A stretch of DNA of 33,047 nt from Halanaerobiales bacterium (lineage in GTDB: Bacteria; Bacillota_F; Halanaerobiia; DY22613), in the NCBI GenBank assembly GCA_023128035.1, contig JAGMES010000038.1, positions 1 to 33,047 on the forward strand, given 5' to 3'. Shown piece by piece: positions 20,001 to 22,945 of this stretch. Both the position numbers and the translations under genes were made by a program. Numbering within the stretch: the first letter of the stretch is position 1; every line of letters begins with the position of its first letter. The notes below the pieces were generated by a model. The model was not told the origin of the DNA. It ran no database searches and was given only the letters and a program-made list of their open reading frames with translations.

Positions 20001-20472
20001 TGAAGTAGATGTAGATTGGGTCGTTTGGTTCGTTTTGTAGTGGTGGACGGTTGTTTGGTTGTTCTTTGGAAGTTATTTCTGAATGTTCTAATATTTCGGG
20101 TTTCTTTTCTGAGCTTAAAAATAAAGAAGAGACCAGACTAAAGTTATCCTGATCAGCAAAGAATAGAGTGAAATCAACTATATCTACCATTGTTTCAAGT
20201 CTTTTGCTCGGATAAGACGGGTCAAAGGGAACAAATGTACAGCCTGATTTTAATATGCCGAGTACTAGAGTTATGTAATCAATACGGTCATCTAGTATTA
20301 CACCAATTCTGGCCCCTTTTTTTAATTTCTTTGATAGTATAAAATTTGCAATCGAATTTGACATCTGATCGAGTTCAAAATAGGTGATTGATTTTTTTCC
20401 ATATTCTATTGCTATTTTTTCTGGGAATTGATCAACAATTTGATAAAATAAGTTTTCAAGAGTGTTTTTCAT
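1..20472 (-). CDS. Giant multimodular non-ribosomal peptide synthetase (3' end outside window)
   Basis: One uninterrupted reading frame of 6,824 codons runs from the ATG at 20472 to the window edge with no stop, so the protein is larger still. It is a peptide synthetase whose modules each select, activate and join one amino acid on a carrier protein in the cytoplasm. Visible order: A-T, C-A-T-E, C-A-T, C-A-T, C-A-T, C-A (cut). Carrier serines are at residues 554, 2479, 3977, 5038 and 6078. Starting with A-T and no condensation domain marks it as an initiating enzyme. The ATG at 20472 follows AAAGGGG by about 11 nt; an in-frame ATG at 20493 has no ribosome site. The second A domain holds two inserted enzyme domains (separate entries). 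No thioesterase is seen, as the end is missing. Family assignment is certain; the product is unknown. Confidence 0.97.
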   Translation of the reverse strand, partial: MKNTLENLFYQIVDQFPEKIAIEYGKKSITYFELDQMSNSIANFILSKKLKKGARIGVILDDRIDYITLVLGILKSGCTFVPFDPSYPSKRLETMVDIVDFTLFFADQDNFSLVSSLFLSSEKKPEILEHSEITSKEQPNNRPPLQNEPNDPIYIYFTSGSTGRPKGILGRYKGLVHFIKWEIETFQINENFRTSQFTTPSFDAFLRDVFVPLCSGGTLCIPESNDILLSANKLTHWINQSKINLIHCVPSLFRMILTNDLNAEDFQELKYILMSGERINPKDLRRWYSIFGERTQLVNLYGPSETTMVKTYYLIKEEDKNRASISIGQPMKGARVLILDDNLKPCQQEMVGEIYIRTPFMTLGYYKDPELTQERFIQNLYSNNPDDKLYKTGDLGRILANGNIELIGRKDYQVKIRGVRVELGDIESQLLTHEKIKEVVVIDKKNADDEIYLAAYVVTEDKISAGELKEYLSDHLPEYMIPNYFFLMESFPLLPNGKIDRKALPEPDYRMTSGVEYVAPETEIEKKLTEIWSKILRVEEIGVKDNFFDLGGHSLKVTLVQSKISKELNAEISLRAIFESPTIEELAAIISKQSQKSFSAIKSIEKREYYPVSFAQKRLFALNQVMGDNLGYNMPRAFMVKGELDQKKMEKALQKLVNRQESLRTSFTVIEEEPVQIIRDNVELNIQYFNSQSFSDDEIKEIVNQFIQPFEFEQTPLFRVGVIKDKERQLILFDMHHIISDGISMNILIEEFFALYNDADLPEQKVQYKDFAVWQEELVNSGEVQRWEDYWVDVLDGELPVLNLPTDHPRPSIKGYDGDSYYFKIDQELSAKLNQLANKHGATLYMTLLAFYNILLSKYSRQEDIIVGTPVAGRIHPDLENIIGMFVNTLPMRNYPKPSKTFTEFLSEVKENTLKAFDNQAYQMDILVEKLDLERDMSRNPLFDVMLVLQNQIEKSGRQLGNVDIEPYQFELKRSKFDFILFATETTDGIYFEFEYNTDLFNKETIESMADHFKQILISVIENDFASKLSLAEIELISKEEKDLLFKFNDFILDYPRDKTIYQLFEEQAKNTPEAIAVIFEDQKLTYKEVNHRSNKLARVLRKNGVMKETVVGLMLNRSPKMVISLLAILKAGGAYLPIDPSYPKERILYMLKNSNAKILLTDSKLIKDISFISLENIDENKPEIVVTKTHPYIKTFDQLPMLDRSYIDFSKYKNKIGMASVNNSISLQATRGCPYLCLYCHKVWSKSHVYRSAENIYQEIEYYYKRGVKNFSILDDCFNLNRENSARLFKLIKKNRLDVKIFFPNGLRGDLLTPDYIDLMVEAGTVNINLSLETASPRLQKAVKKYLDIDKFKNVMDYIATQHPNVILELATMHGFPTETEEEAKMTLNFIKDVKWIHFPYIHILKVFPNTEMEEFALNNGVAKEDILKSVGLAYHELPETLPFPKSFTRKYQSNFLNEYFLNPERLKKVLPVQLKVIDEDALLQKYNAYLPTEVKKIEDVLEFAGIEDFILPEISKTKYVPEIFETSLIREAKNTAEVKKILLLDLSQHFSSHSMLYKVAEQPLGLLYLMTYIKEKFGEKIDGRIYKSGTDFDSFAELKAIIDEYQPDLIGIRTLSFYKDFFHQTVSNLRIWGINVPIITGGPYATSEYTTILKDKNIDLVIMGEGEFIFTELLNEMFKNDFKLPSYEVLSSIEGIAYRQRLETNLSRKVLLIDQINDIISVESPENLEPLNTAKNLAYVMYTSGTTGKPKGIMVEHRQVNNCIFWMQDEFKLNEEAAIVQRTNLTFDPSVWEIFWPLYIGAKVKLLNSEQGKDADYLIDLMIEDKSLTMMYCPASLVIGMTYLLNSKNFEGKLSLQWLLIGAEAISPEVVKNFYSYFDGKIVNTYGPTECTINNTYYHLDKNEELKTVPIGRTVANNQIYILSKDLQLLPIGMTGEICIAGESVARGYINNPAETSESFVGNPFGEGKLYKTGDMGRILNDGNIEILGRVDDQVKIRGYRIEPGEIESALIKHDSINDAIVVVKDKNEKNKEIETCKTCGITSAYSVSIKDRSCDICADISHYKEIADHYFQAPTDLENLISKVNQDKTHTGESKYDCLLLYSGGLGSAYALYQLVDMGLNVLTVTFDNGYFAGSDLKNIKMITEKLGVDHVVLAHEKTGQILKESLHSAYTVCNGCFFISSSLAVEYARKNDINLVIGATLSRGQIIENKLYKQFKQGVSDVEAIEKELSTLQKMTPAMNRHIFDLINIPSVDDGTIYDEVKSIDFYRYFDITNQEMISYLINQDSYWKTRKHYAVYSTNCPIKQIGDYYHLQETGYHYYGSATSWEKRLGHITLENLQEDLNCKVTRKGFDNFARLIGFKKQHSNKEIETKYLCAYLVLEYELSFLEIREYLLKDLPDYMVPNAFVTLDKIPLTSNGKVDKKALPEPDSIIETNTEYLEPRNDKERKMANVWEEALGVDRVGVNDNFIELGGDSIKAIQLTSKLNNAGFDVKIRDVFTYQTIAELASHVNEAEVKESNYNIVSGELPLTGIQRWYFEEFDQSEYFTQSVLFELDQEIELEILQKAFNKLIEHHDTLRLNYHSKTNTLVYSNHYLDEEFTIETYDLANLTEKEQNQRLEVLGTTLKASFDLENSILIKSAYFDLGSRGKRLLITIHHLIVDGVSWRILLEDLLYIYQQLVKNEEILLPSKTASFMDWASLLITYSQSKKLKEEIPFWLKILETNSSLPIDLENGDNNVSREITITKELSRAETEKLLTKASKAYNTEINDLLLTALARTISHWTGKNEVLITLEGHGREEILDLDISRTIGCFTSMYPVNLTIDRLTELNEQIIGVKEQLRQIPDKGVGYLILKYLAKTPELQSEHDLDGIIFNYLGQFDREVNTALFRPGQESTGAEISLTKKRNALLEFGGLVADGKLMINLSYSQSCHHSTTAYDLLNSYMENLKKIIEHCDQVEVGCYTPADFPNTEVSQEFLNQIDKTKIEDIYSLTPLQEGMLYHYLLDSNSSQHFEQSSFTIEGELNIDYLEKAWNCVIQNNEVLRTIFSWKELKKPVQLVLRRNPSKITVHDFTDFNKDDLVDRLNELKEQDRGEQFVLENGPNLRLQVCNLLENEFEIIFSFHHILFDGWCLGIIYRELFAIYLKLQQGMKISELNKSVHKHYREYINWLKNQDQKKAAEFWQEYLNGFTTQTNLPTDYHNKEMISNQDTKKLEKSSEFGKKLEGLAKELKVTVNTLLQTAWGLLLQRYNNNNDVVFGTIVSGRAADIQGIEEMVGLFINNIPVRVQCEWDQRVSELLKEIYQESIDRQEFETNSLPEIKAQSELSGEKISLFESLFVFENYPVDQSLNQMDVGFVVKDYDAFELTNYDLNIEAIYAGEILELKFGYNTERFKAETIERMMEHYENLLTDMVYHPNKQIKDIEILIDHEKEQILEGFNQTEYEYPKDKTILQLIETQVECTPDKIAVVFDDQKITYRELNTLGNRWGRILREKGVAPDQLVGILVEPSLEMMIGIIGVLKAGGAYLPIDHKYPKQRIEYMLNDSKSQILLTQSHLQELFSVEIEVICIDEMLNGPRDEDLENLARVNKTKDLAYVIYTSGSTGQPKGVMIENRSLVNFCYWFNDYYQVTPSDRFTRYAGFGFDANISETFAPLIIGAETHILSDEIRLNLHRLNEYLEMNQITVTYLPTQMAEQFMKLENHSLKVLLTGGEKLKSFVKQKYRFCNNYGPTESTVCTTCMEIDQEYKNIPIGKPIYNHKVYVLDHNKNLQPIGIVGELCVSGIGLSRGYLNREDLTNEKFITNPFASGEKMYLTGDLVRWLPDGNIEYISRNDHQVKIRGFRIELGELESLLIGHSEIQETVVIDREDNNGSKYLIAYFVSNSDLARSEIRDFLLKKLPDYMVPSYFVQLDKLPLNAHGKIDKNALPNVDGNIEVTEYVAPTNELQEKLAKIWSDVLEIERIGIKDDFFALGGHSLKGTYLVSNIYKEMNVEIPLSKLFENPTIEELAEYIYTTSESEYSEIKILDKPKGYPAEYYPLSSAQKRIFIVDQLIEEKTTYNAPGAMIIEGNLDQESLLNAFKSLIQRHESLRTSFELVLEEPMQKIHDTVDFTIKHSKINEDFAEVNIDAIIKDFIRPFDLSLAPLLRVELLEMNDRYILMYDHHHIIADGKSFTILISELIQLYNGIELPELRMQYKEFASWQNQQLSSEQIKSQEEYWLNRFGVGDNSYSEIPVLQLPTDYARPAVLSFAGDTVQFTIEKELTKKLYGFSRKRGGTLYMILLSAINVLLSRYSGQEDIIIGSPIAGRNHADLTNISGMFVNTLAMRNAPKANITFAEFFTEVKVNSLKAYENQDYQFEMLVEKLKLDRDMSRNPLFDVMFTLQNYTHATVTLDDVKFIPYNIKSQITKFDLLFTGMEVNDETEFQVEYSTKLFKKETITRLTKHFKRILQALVSNPEVKISEIEMSTDEERKKLLVDFNDTAEKFTFDKSIHQLFEEQVERSADQVAVVFEDDQLTYRELNEKTNKLAHYLRMNGVKRDQIVGMMVDRSPEMIIGILAILKAGGAYLPIDPDYPKERIEFMLVDSNTQILLTQNHLISNVDFTGLVIDITDQTIFSGEETNLSNINEVDDLIYLIYTSGSTGKPKGVMIEHQNVSNLIQYEYAKTNVNYSTKVLQFASISFDVSFQEIFSTLLAGGELYLISQSMRNNISQLLEYIEEQNIEVLFFPAALLKFIFSEDEYSDILPKSVRHIIGAGEQMVVSDGLREYLKENHVYLHNHYGPSETHVVTTLTMNPFEDIPTLPSIGRPISNVQIYILDKNQKPTPIGVPGELVIGGRNVGRGYWNRPELTVEKFGSNPYATITGDDSGIKLYRTGDMARWNTDRTIEFLGRIDHQIKIRGYRIELGEIEGQLFKHPSIKEVAVVPREDQKGNNYLAAYIVENAEISVTDIRKYLSENLPEYMIPAHFVKLDQLPLTANGKVNIKALPDIAESNIKRGTEFVAPSNEVQEKLAKIWSEILDIEKIGVYDNFFEIGGHSLRAINIIARVYKDMNINLPLKEFFKNPTISQISQYIKDNKKVAYKSIQRVLDREYYPVMNYPTSSAQKRMFILHQLDSKSRNYNLPGAFFIEGEMDIARFEVTFSALVERHESLRTSFELVEGEYVQRIHESVEFKITHRKVDISDLERIVEEFVQPFDLRKAPLLRVELVEVGDRYLMIFDMHHIISDGVSMEIIIKDFLNLYMGYELLELPIQYRDFAVWQNDLIKSGLINKQEKYWLDLFNDREIPVLNLPIDHPRPKLMDYQGNAIHFDIDKELTKKLNNLASSNGATLYMVLLGVFNILLAKYSGQEDMIIGTPIAGRTHPDLESVIGMFVNTLVMRNAPKQDKTFVDFLREIKVNALMAYENQDYQFEMLVERLNLERDLSRNPLFDVMFALQNQMTSGVDFPDLKLSNYSIGNQVAKFDLTLNAFESEKELHFDLEYKTKLFKEETIKRITRHFVNLINEVVENPDYQIKEFQMISNEEKEQFLYGFNDTAVKYPTDITMHKLFEEISEKNADHIALVYDKKSLSYGELNEKANQVARLLLQKGVGSNTVVAIMMKRSFELVIGMLGILKAGGAYLPIDSSYPQERIEYMLEDSGAEILLTQKELTNNIQTDVEKIILDEEKNYSLDCSNIESINNPSDLAYIIYTSGTTGKPKGIMIEHRNITNTLQWYKDEYNLDHTDSTFQLFSIGFDAFVIALFGPLVSGVRVVLAKDEEVKNPLIIKQYIKKEEITHVNFVPSLYMSVLDCLTDEDVQSLKVVILGGEKISSKLVKKSKDLKSSLEMVNEYGPTENSIVSTICRDVNTDSNVTIGKPISNTRVYILDKYNQLVPQGVPGEICLSGNGLARGYLNRPELTDEKFTKNPYTTDVMYHTGDLGRWCPDGNIEFSGRIDHQVKIRGYRIELGEIESQLLNDDRIKEAVVLDKQDKTGNRYLVGYLVSDSELVISDIRENLLKTLPDYMIPVYFVKVDKIPLTPNGKIDRKELLKLDTLIKSETEYAAPRNDIEKILAEIWADVLDVKQVGINDNFFELGGQSLKAINVVSKIYKNLSVEILLGDIFKNPTISKLAEYIGGLEKSIYSEIDLASEDNIFPLSSAQKRVFLINQFEGIGISYNMPGVMIIDGDLDIARLEDAFKKLILRHEVLRTSFKVIEGNPKQIIHEDVEFEIVLLKLDDLRGEAEEIKEIVKGFVRLFDLTKAPLLRVGLIETNEHNYLLYDMHHIIADGVSMNILISDLIKFMDGEELPELKRQYKDFAVWQNKFLISDEIKKQEKYWLDHFIKDGEQLPVLQLPTDYQRPAILSFVGDTVKFSIGDALARQVNEFTSYHGGTLYMILLAAFNLLLAKYAGQEDIIVGSPIAGRSHPDLANMVGMFVNTLAMRNAPESDKSFVEFFSEVKENALKAFENQDYQFEMLIEKLEEKNLVPRDLSRNPLFDVMFVLQNLDSAAVQLNDLTFTPYKFENQTSKFDLTLTGSEFEDRIQFNLEYCTKLFKRETIDRMARHFVNILTEIVADPVKKIADFEMITGDEREQILYEFNDTAVDYLEDRVIHEIFEEVVERYPDKVAVVFEDEKISYANLNERANVVARGLRDERGAGPEEIIGILMEPSIAMIVSIFAILKSGAAYLPIDPTYPVSRIEFMLSDSNSRILLTQNHLAHKVKFTGELIIVDDTLNVNDLNSSNLENINKPNDLAYVIYTSGSTGKPKGVMVEHKSLINLCNWINHYYEITSDDRGTKYAGVGFDASIIEIFPLLIDGGELHIIFEEIRLNLKKLNNYYEINQIT
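2090..5210 (-). other. NRPS module 5: C-A-T
   Basis: An LCL-type condensation domain with MHHIISDGVS (near 4790) is followed by an A domain with YTSGTTGKPKG, GFDAFVIALF and NEYGPTEN. The hand-read pocket code is DAINIGEIVK; I do not recognise the substrate. The A10 core is NGKIDRKELLKLD. The carrier has LGGQSLKA with Ser6078; Gln replaces the usual His before the serine, a tolerated variation. Confidence 0.82.
5210..8400 (-). other. NRPS module 4: C-A-T, predicted proline
   Basis: An LCL-type condensation domain (HHHIIADGKS near 7960) leads into an A domain with YTSGSTGKPKG, a FDVSFQEIF pocket strand and NHYGPSETHVV. The hand-read specificity code is DVQLIAHVVK, identical to the established proline code (for example from gramicidin S synthetase). 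The carrier has IGGHSL with Ser5038; Ile replaces the usual Leu. Confidence 0.85.
8400..11530 (-). other. NRPS module 3: C(DCL)-A-T
   Basis: The condensation domain begins YSLTPLQEGMLYHYL and has FHHILFDGWC near 11070, the DCL type that takes a D-residue donor, matching the E domain just before it. The A domain (about 10130-8690) has YTSGSTGQPKG and NNYGPTEST. The hand-read code is DASYLGNVCK, which shares several positions with Leu and aromatic codes but supports no firm call. The carrier has LGGHSL with Ser3977. Confidence 0.85.
11560..12900 (-). other. Epimerization domain of module 2
   Basis: The domain begins near GELPLTGIQRWYFEE, has the active-site motif HHLIVDGVSWRIL near 12450-12485, EGHGRE, the IGCFTSMYPV segment, and a late NYLGQFD. 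These are standard epimerization-domain signatures, and the preceding LGGDS carrier and following DCL condensation domain agree. It converts the carrier-bound residue of module 2 from L to D. Confidence 0.92.
13348..13365 (-). repeat. Direct repeat, right-hand copy in protein order, end of PP-loop insert
   Basis: In coding sense this reads AATAAAGAGATTGAGACC, encoding NKEIET directly before the resumed A-domain sequence KYLCAY. It matches the copy at 14359-14376 in 17 of 18 bases. Confidence 0.85.
14359..14376 (-). repeat. Direct repeat, left-hand copy in protein order, start of PP-loop insert
   Basis: In coding sense this reads AATAAAGAGATTGAAACC, encoding NKEIET just before the first Cys pair of the PP-loop domain. 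Removing the insert together with one copy restores an ordinary A8-to-A10 stretch in frame. Confidence 0.85.
15361..16920 (-). other. Cobalamin-type radical SAM unit inserted in the A domain (between A2 and A3)
   Basis: Roughly residues 1184-1704 of the giant NRPS. The first half is a radical SAM domain with the cluster motif CPYLCLYC (Cys1234, 1238, 1241; CX3CX2C). It also has class-B-type landmarks: a preceding DQLPMLDRSYIDF linker, PNGLRGDLLT and SLETASPRLQK. The second half (15361-15850) is a B12-binding-type Rossmann domain with KKILLLDL, PLGLLYLMTYI, ITGGPYAT and MGEGEFIF; no DxHxxG motif is seen. In ordinary class B enzymes the B12 domain comes first; here it comes second and ends with IEGIAYR, the segment that normally leads into the radical SAM part. 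The unit therefore looks circularly permuted. Such enzymes methylate unactivated carbons or do related radical chemistry; the actual reaction here is unknown. Confidence 0.88.
18700..20472 (-). other. NRPS module 1 (initiation): A-T
   Basis: Residues 1 to about 590 of the giant NRPS. The adenylation domain has the usual cores: YFTSGSTGRPKG (A3), NLYGPSET (A5), YKTGDLGR (A7) and NGKIDRKALP (A10). The carrier follows with LGGHSL and Ser554. No condensation, formylation or acyl-ligase domain precedes it, so it should start the chain with a free amino acid. Hand alignment to the GrsA pocket gives the code DARHLSLMVK; Asp at position 235 indicates an alpha-amino acid, but I do not recognise the substrate. 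Confidence 0.85.
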
Positions 20473-20491
20473 TGATATGTAAACCCCTTTC

Positions 20492-20517
20492 ATTGTTTTT
20501 GTTTACAACAAAACAAT
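20492..20517. promoter_or_regulatory. Imperfect palindrome upstream of giant NRPS start
   Basis: A 26-bp imperfect inverted repeat has perfect 8-bp outer arms ATTGTTTT and AAAACAAT around a centre containing GTTTACAAC. It lies between the candidate promoter and the ribosome site of the giant NRPS gene, a position suited to an operator. No regulator is identified, and AT-rich DNA yields such repeats by chance. Confidence 0.3.
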
Positions 20518-20556
20518 AAATTATTTCTATTGTTATAGGATGGTATTTTTAATTTA

Positions 20557-20585
20557 ATATTAACATATTTTTCTAATAAGGCCAA
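20557..20585 (-). promoter_or_regulatory. Candidate sigma-A promoter for the giant NRPS gene
   Basis: On the minus strand TTGGCC (20585-20580) is followed by a 17-nt spacer and TAATAT (20562-20557), with a TG one base upstream of the -10 (extended -10). It lies just downstream of a hairpin and about 85 nt from the start codon, suggesting independent transcription of the giant gene. Confidence 0.45.
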
Positions 20586-20640
20586 TTTGCTTTTTATTGG
20601 TATTATAATTGGTTATTACTATATAGGCGTTAGTAAATAA

Positions 20641-20662
20641 AGCGAGAGTCGGAACTCTCGCT
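20641..20662 (-). terminator. Hairpin between radical SAM gene and giant NRPS
   Basis: Perfect 9-bp arms (AGCGAGAGT and ACTCTCGCT) enclose a 4-nt loop. On the minus strand the stem is followed by TTTATTTACT, a modest U tract, so it may end or attenuate transcription coming from the upstream tailoring genes. The stem is strong; the weak U tract makes termination uncertain. Confidence 0.55.
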
Positions 20663-20828
20663 GGTGTTGTATATAAGATTGCCTTGGCAATTTAAGTATT
20701 CAATGTTTACCTTGTACATTCGTAAAAATTTTTTAGCTGAATTAAATATATTACTATCAGTATGAAGGTTGAGCATCTTACAACCTCGAAACATAATATC
20801 TGGAATGTTAATATATTCTCAAAGGCAT

Positions 20829-21977
20829 TCAATAAGTAACTCTTCTAAAATATTTAAGCTCTTTTTTAATTCTTAAATTAAGCCTCGTTAAATTTGGACC
20901 ACAATAATTCAAACAAAGAAATTTATTCGGTAAACCTGTTTTATTTAATTTTTGTAATAATGCCTGTCGAATCTCTAAAAGGGTGTTCTCTTTAATATTA
21001 AAATTAAAATCTTCATGATACTCTGGATGCAAATTTACACCTTCCATAATATATGTACAATTAAAAATACGACCATCTGGTAAAACATATAATGAAGTTG
21101 GGCTTGTGTAGCAATAATCTGACATCTTTGAACAATAACGCCCATTTTCAATCTCTTCAATTGTAGAAATTTCCGTAGAATATATGTCTTTAATTCTCCT
21201 ATTCAAAAAAGGGTATTTAGAAGAAATATCATATTCCTCAATTATTCGTAATGTCTCTTCTTTAAATTCTTTAATTTCTTCTCTTGATAAAAAATTTTTT
21301 TTATTTACAAAACCTTTTAATTCCAAAGGATTAAAATCGTTAACTGGAATTTTATTTTCAATTACCCATTTAATTAAATTTGGATAGTGCAAATAATTTT
21401 TTTTCGTAATTACTGTGCTCAAATAAACAATTGGCTCTTTATAGTCTTTATGTTTTTTAACATTATCAATAACTTTAAAACATTTAATCGCATTAGCTAA
21501 AGCATCTTGGTTTTTCGTTAGTTTAAAATTTTCATCATTCTTGAAAGAATCGAGTGAAATATATATACTCCGTATTCCATAATCTAAAATTTTTTCCCAT
21601 ATTTCAGTTTTATTAAAATAACCTGTTGTATTTATAGAAATGGCAGCATTTAATTTTTTCGCATTTTCAATAATTCCGTCTTTACCGTACAATTTGTCTC
21701 CAATTAATAACGGCTCTCCACCAGTTATATTCAGATGCATTTGCTCACTCTCTTCACTTACTTCTTTTAGAATACCAATCCAATCTTTTAAATCCATATT
21801 TTCTTCCATAGATCTTTGAGTACAATAAATACAATTATATGGACATTTTTGAGTAACTCGAAATGATATCCATTGAACAACCGGAAGTCGTAACCACTTA
21901 ATTTGCTTTTCATTATCACAGCTATTTTCCAATATTTTTTTACTAATACTACTTATTTTTATAAAATTATCATTCAT
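20829..21977 (-). CDS. Radical SAM enzyme with SPASM-like C-terminus
   Basis: A 382-residue protein. The cluster motif CPYNCIYC (Cys45, 49, 52; CX3CX2C) binds the [4Fe-4S] cluster that cleaves SAM, and TGGEPL (residues 85-90) is the SAM-binding GGEP motif. Five further cysteines near the C-terminus (282, 289, 307, 355, 359), with the intervening YVLPDGRIFNC segment, resemble a SPASM or twitch domain carrying auxiliary Fe-S clusters. Such enzymes often modify peptides or small substrates. The start is supported by AAAGGAG about 8 nt upstream, overlapping the end of the methyltransferase gene 14 nt before it, so the two are co-transcribed. Being between two NRPS genes suggests a tailoring role or supply of an unusual building block; the substrate cannot be read. 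A RiPP-maturase role is less likely, as no precursor peptide gene is visible. Confidence 0.88.
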   Translation of the reverse strand: MNDNFIKISSISKKILENSCDNEKQIKWLRLPVVQWISFRVTQKCPYNCIYCTQRSMEENMDLKDWIGILKEVSEESEQMHLNITGGEPLLIGDKLYGKDGIIENAKKLNAAISINTTGYFNKTEIWEKILDYGIRSIYISLDSFKNDENFKLTKNQDALANAIKCFKVIDNVKKHKDYKEPIVYLSTVITKKNYLHYPNLIKWVIENKIPVNDFNPLELKGFVNKKNFLSREEIKEFKEETLRIIEEYDISSKYPFLNRRIKDIYSTEISTIEEIENGRYCSKMSDYCYTSPTSLYVLPDGRIFNCTYIMEGVNLHPEYHEDFNFNIKENTLLEIRQALLQKLNKTGLPNKFLCLNYCGPNLTRLNLRIKKELKYFRRVTY

Positions 21978-21991
21978 CTCTTTTCTCCTTT

Positions 21992-22762
21992 CTATATTTT
22001 TTCCACTATTGCAAATATTGTAGGTACTCCTTTTTGAATATATCTAAGTAACTGAATTTCGTGCTGAATTTCAATATATGATATTAACTTAAATTTATCA
22101 AACACTTTTTTGAAATCATTTTCAATATAAGATAAACGATACAAATAATATGGAACCACAGAATTAGCATAGATTTCTGGCCCCACAATACTACTAAAAT
22201 GTTTTTTTAATAAGAGACTTTTGAAAAATAATCTATAGCGTGATAATGTATATTTAAAACTTTGACTTATTTTTATTGAATACAAAAATAGTTGAAAAAA
22301 CAATGGCATATCATAACAATTTATACCAAGTACAATTATACCTTCCTTTTTAATCAAACGTTTTAATTCAAAAAGAAATTTAATTCTTTTATTATAATCT
22401 ACAAGATGGTTAATAACTCCTTTAGATACAAAAATATAATCAAAGCTTTGATCTTCAAAGTTGTATTTATACATACATTCTGTGTTATCAAAATGTATAT
22501 TCAAATCCTTATTTAAACTTTTCGCTTTTTCAATCATATTTCTACTAATATCAACTCCCCAAACTTCGTGCCCATATTTAGCAAACTCTCTAGCCTCTCT
22601 TCCTACCCCACACCCAACATCAAGTAAAGTGCCTTTTTTGTTAAAATATTTTTTTAATATTTTTTTTTCAGAAGAGTTAAGTCCCTTTGTGATATTTGCC
22701 GAATATGTCCCAATCACATGTTCTTCCTCAAAACCAGTTAAACCTTTCTTTTCAACAAGCAT
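21992..22762 (-). CDS. Class I SAM-dependent methyltransferase
   Basis: A 256-residue soluble protein. LLDVGCGVGREA (about residues 47-58) is the glycine-rich SAM-binding motif I, and the acidic end of strand 2 is Asp71 in VWGVDIS; FDYIFVSKGVINHL fits motif IV and the following helix. The fold is that of small-molecule and natural-product methyltransferases (Methyltransf_11/25 type). The ATG is preceded by AAGGAG with about 8 nt spacing. It lies 183 nt after the two-module NRPS and 14 nt before the radical SAM gene, so it probably methylates the peptide or one of its precursors on N, O or C; the target is not deducible. Confidence 0.88.
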   Translation of the reverse strand: MLVEKKGLTGFEEEHVIGTYSANITKGLNSSEKKILKKYFNKKGTLLDVGCGVGREAREFAKYGHEVWGVDISRNMIEKAKSLNKDLNIHFDNTECMYKYNFEDQSFDYIFVSKGVINHLVDYNKRIKFLFELKRLIKKEGIIVLGINCYDMPLFFQLFLYSIKISQSFKYTLSRYRLFFKSLLLKKHFSSIVGPEIYANSVVPYYLYRLSYIENDFKKVFDKFKLISYIEIQHEIQLLRYIQKGVPTIFAIVEKI

Positions 22763-22907
22763 ATTGATTTTCTCCTTCTTTTAGTTTTTTAATCTCTGGT
22801 TATCCATGCATAATAAATATTACGTCATTATGCAGAGACACCTAGTGGTTTATAATTTTTAAATTGCTCGTATAATACTATTTCTTATAAAAATTCTATT
22901 GTGAAAG

Positions 22908-22924
22908 AAAGGAGTAACTCCTTT
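22908..22924. other. Short perfect inverted repeat after two-module NRPS gene
   Basis: AAAGGAGT and ACTCCTTT are separated by one base. On the minus strand it lies about 20 nt after the NRPS stop and is followed only by TTCTTTC, so it is at best a weak terminator or processing site before the methyltransferase gene. The rest of 22763-22945 shows nothing further beyond the methyltransferase ribosome site. Confidence 0.3.
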
Positions 22925-22945
22925 AAATCATCCAACTCTAGAAAT

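Larger units (their letters stand above)
20473..20828. other. Intergenic region between radical SAM gene and giant NRPS
   Basis: These 356 bases contain the hairpin at 20641-20662, the candidate promoter, the imperfect palindrome and a short inverted repeat ATTGCC/GGCAAT (20678-20691). A 54-codon minus-strand frame (20794-20630) lacks a ribosome site and runs through the hairpin, so I do not call it a gene. Confidence 0.6.

Noticed and set aside
20630..20794. A 54-codon minus-strand open frame between the radical SAM gene and the giant NRPS
   Set aside because: It has no ribosome-binding site, no recognisable motif and runs through the strong hairpin at 20641-20662, so it is better read as non-coding.
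22908..22924. Terminator after the two-module NRPS
   Set aside because: The stem is only 7-8 bp with a 1-3 nt loop and is not followed by a clear T run; I list it only as an inverted repeat.
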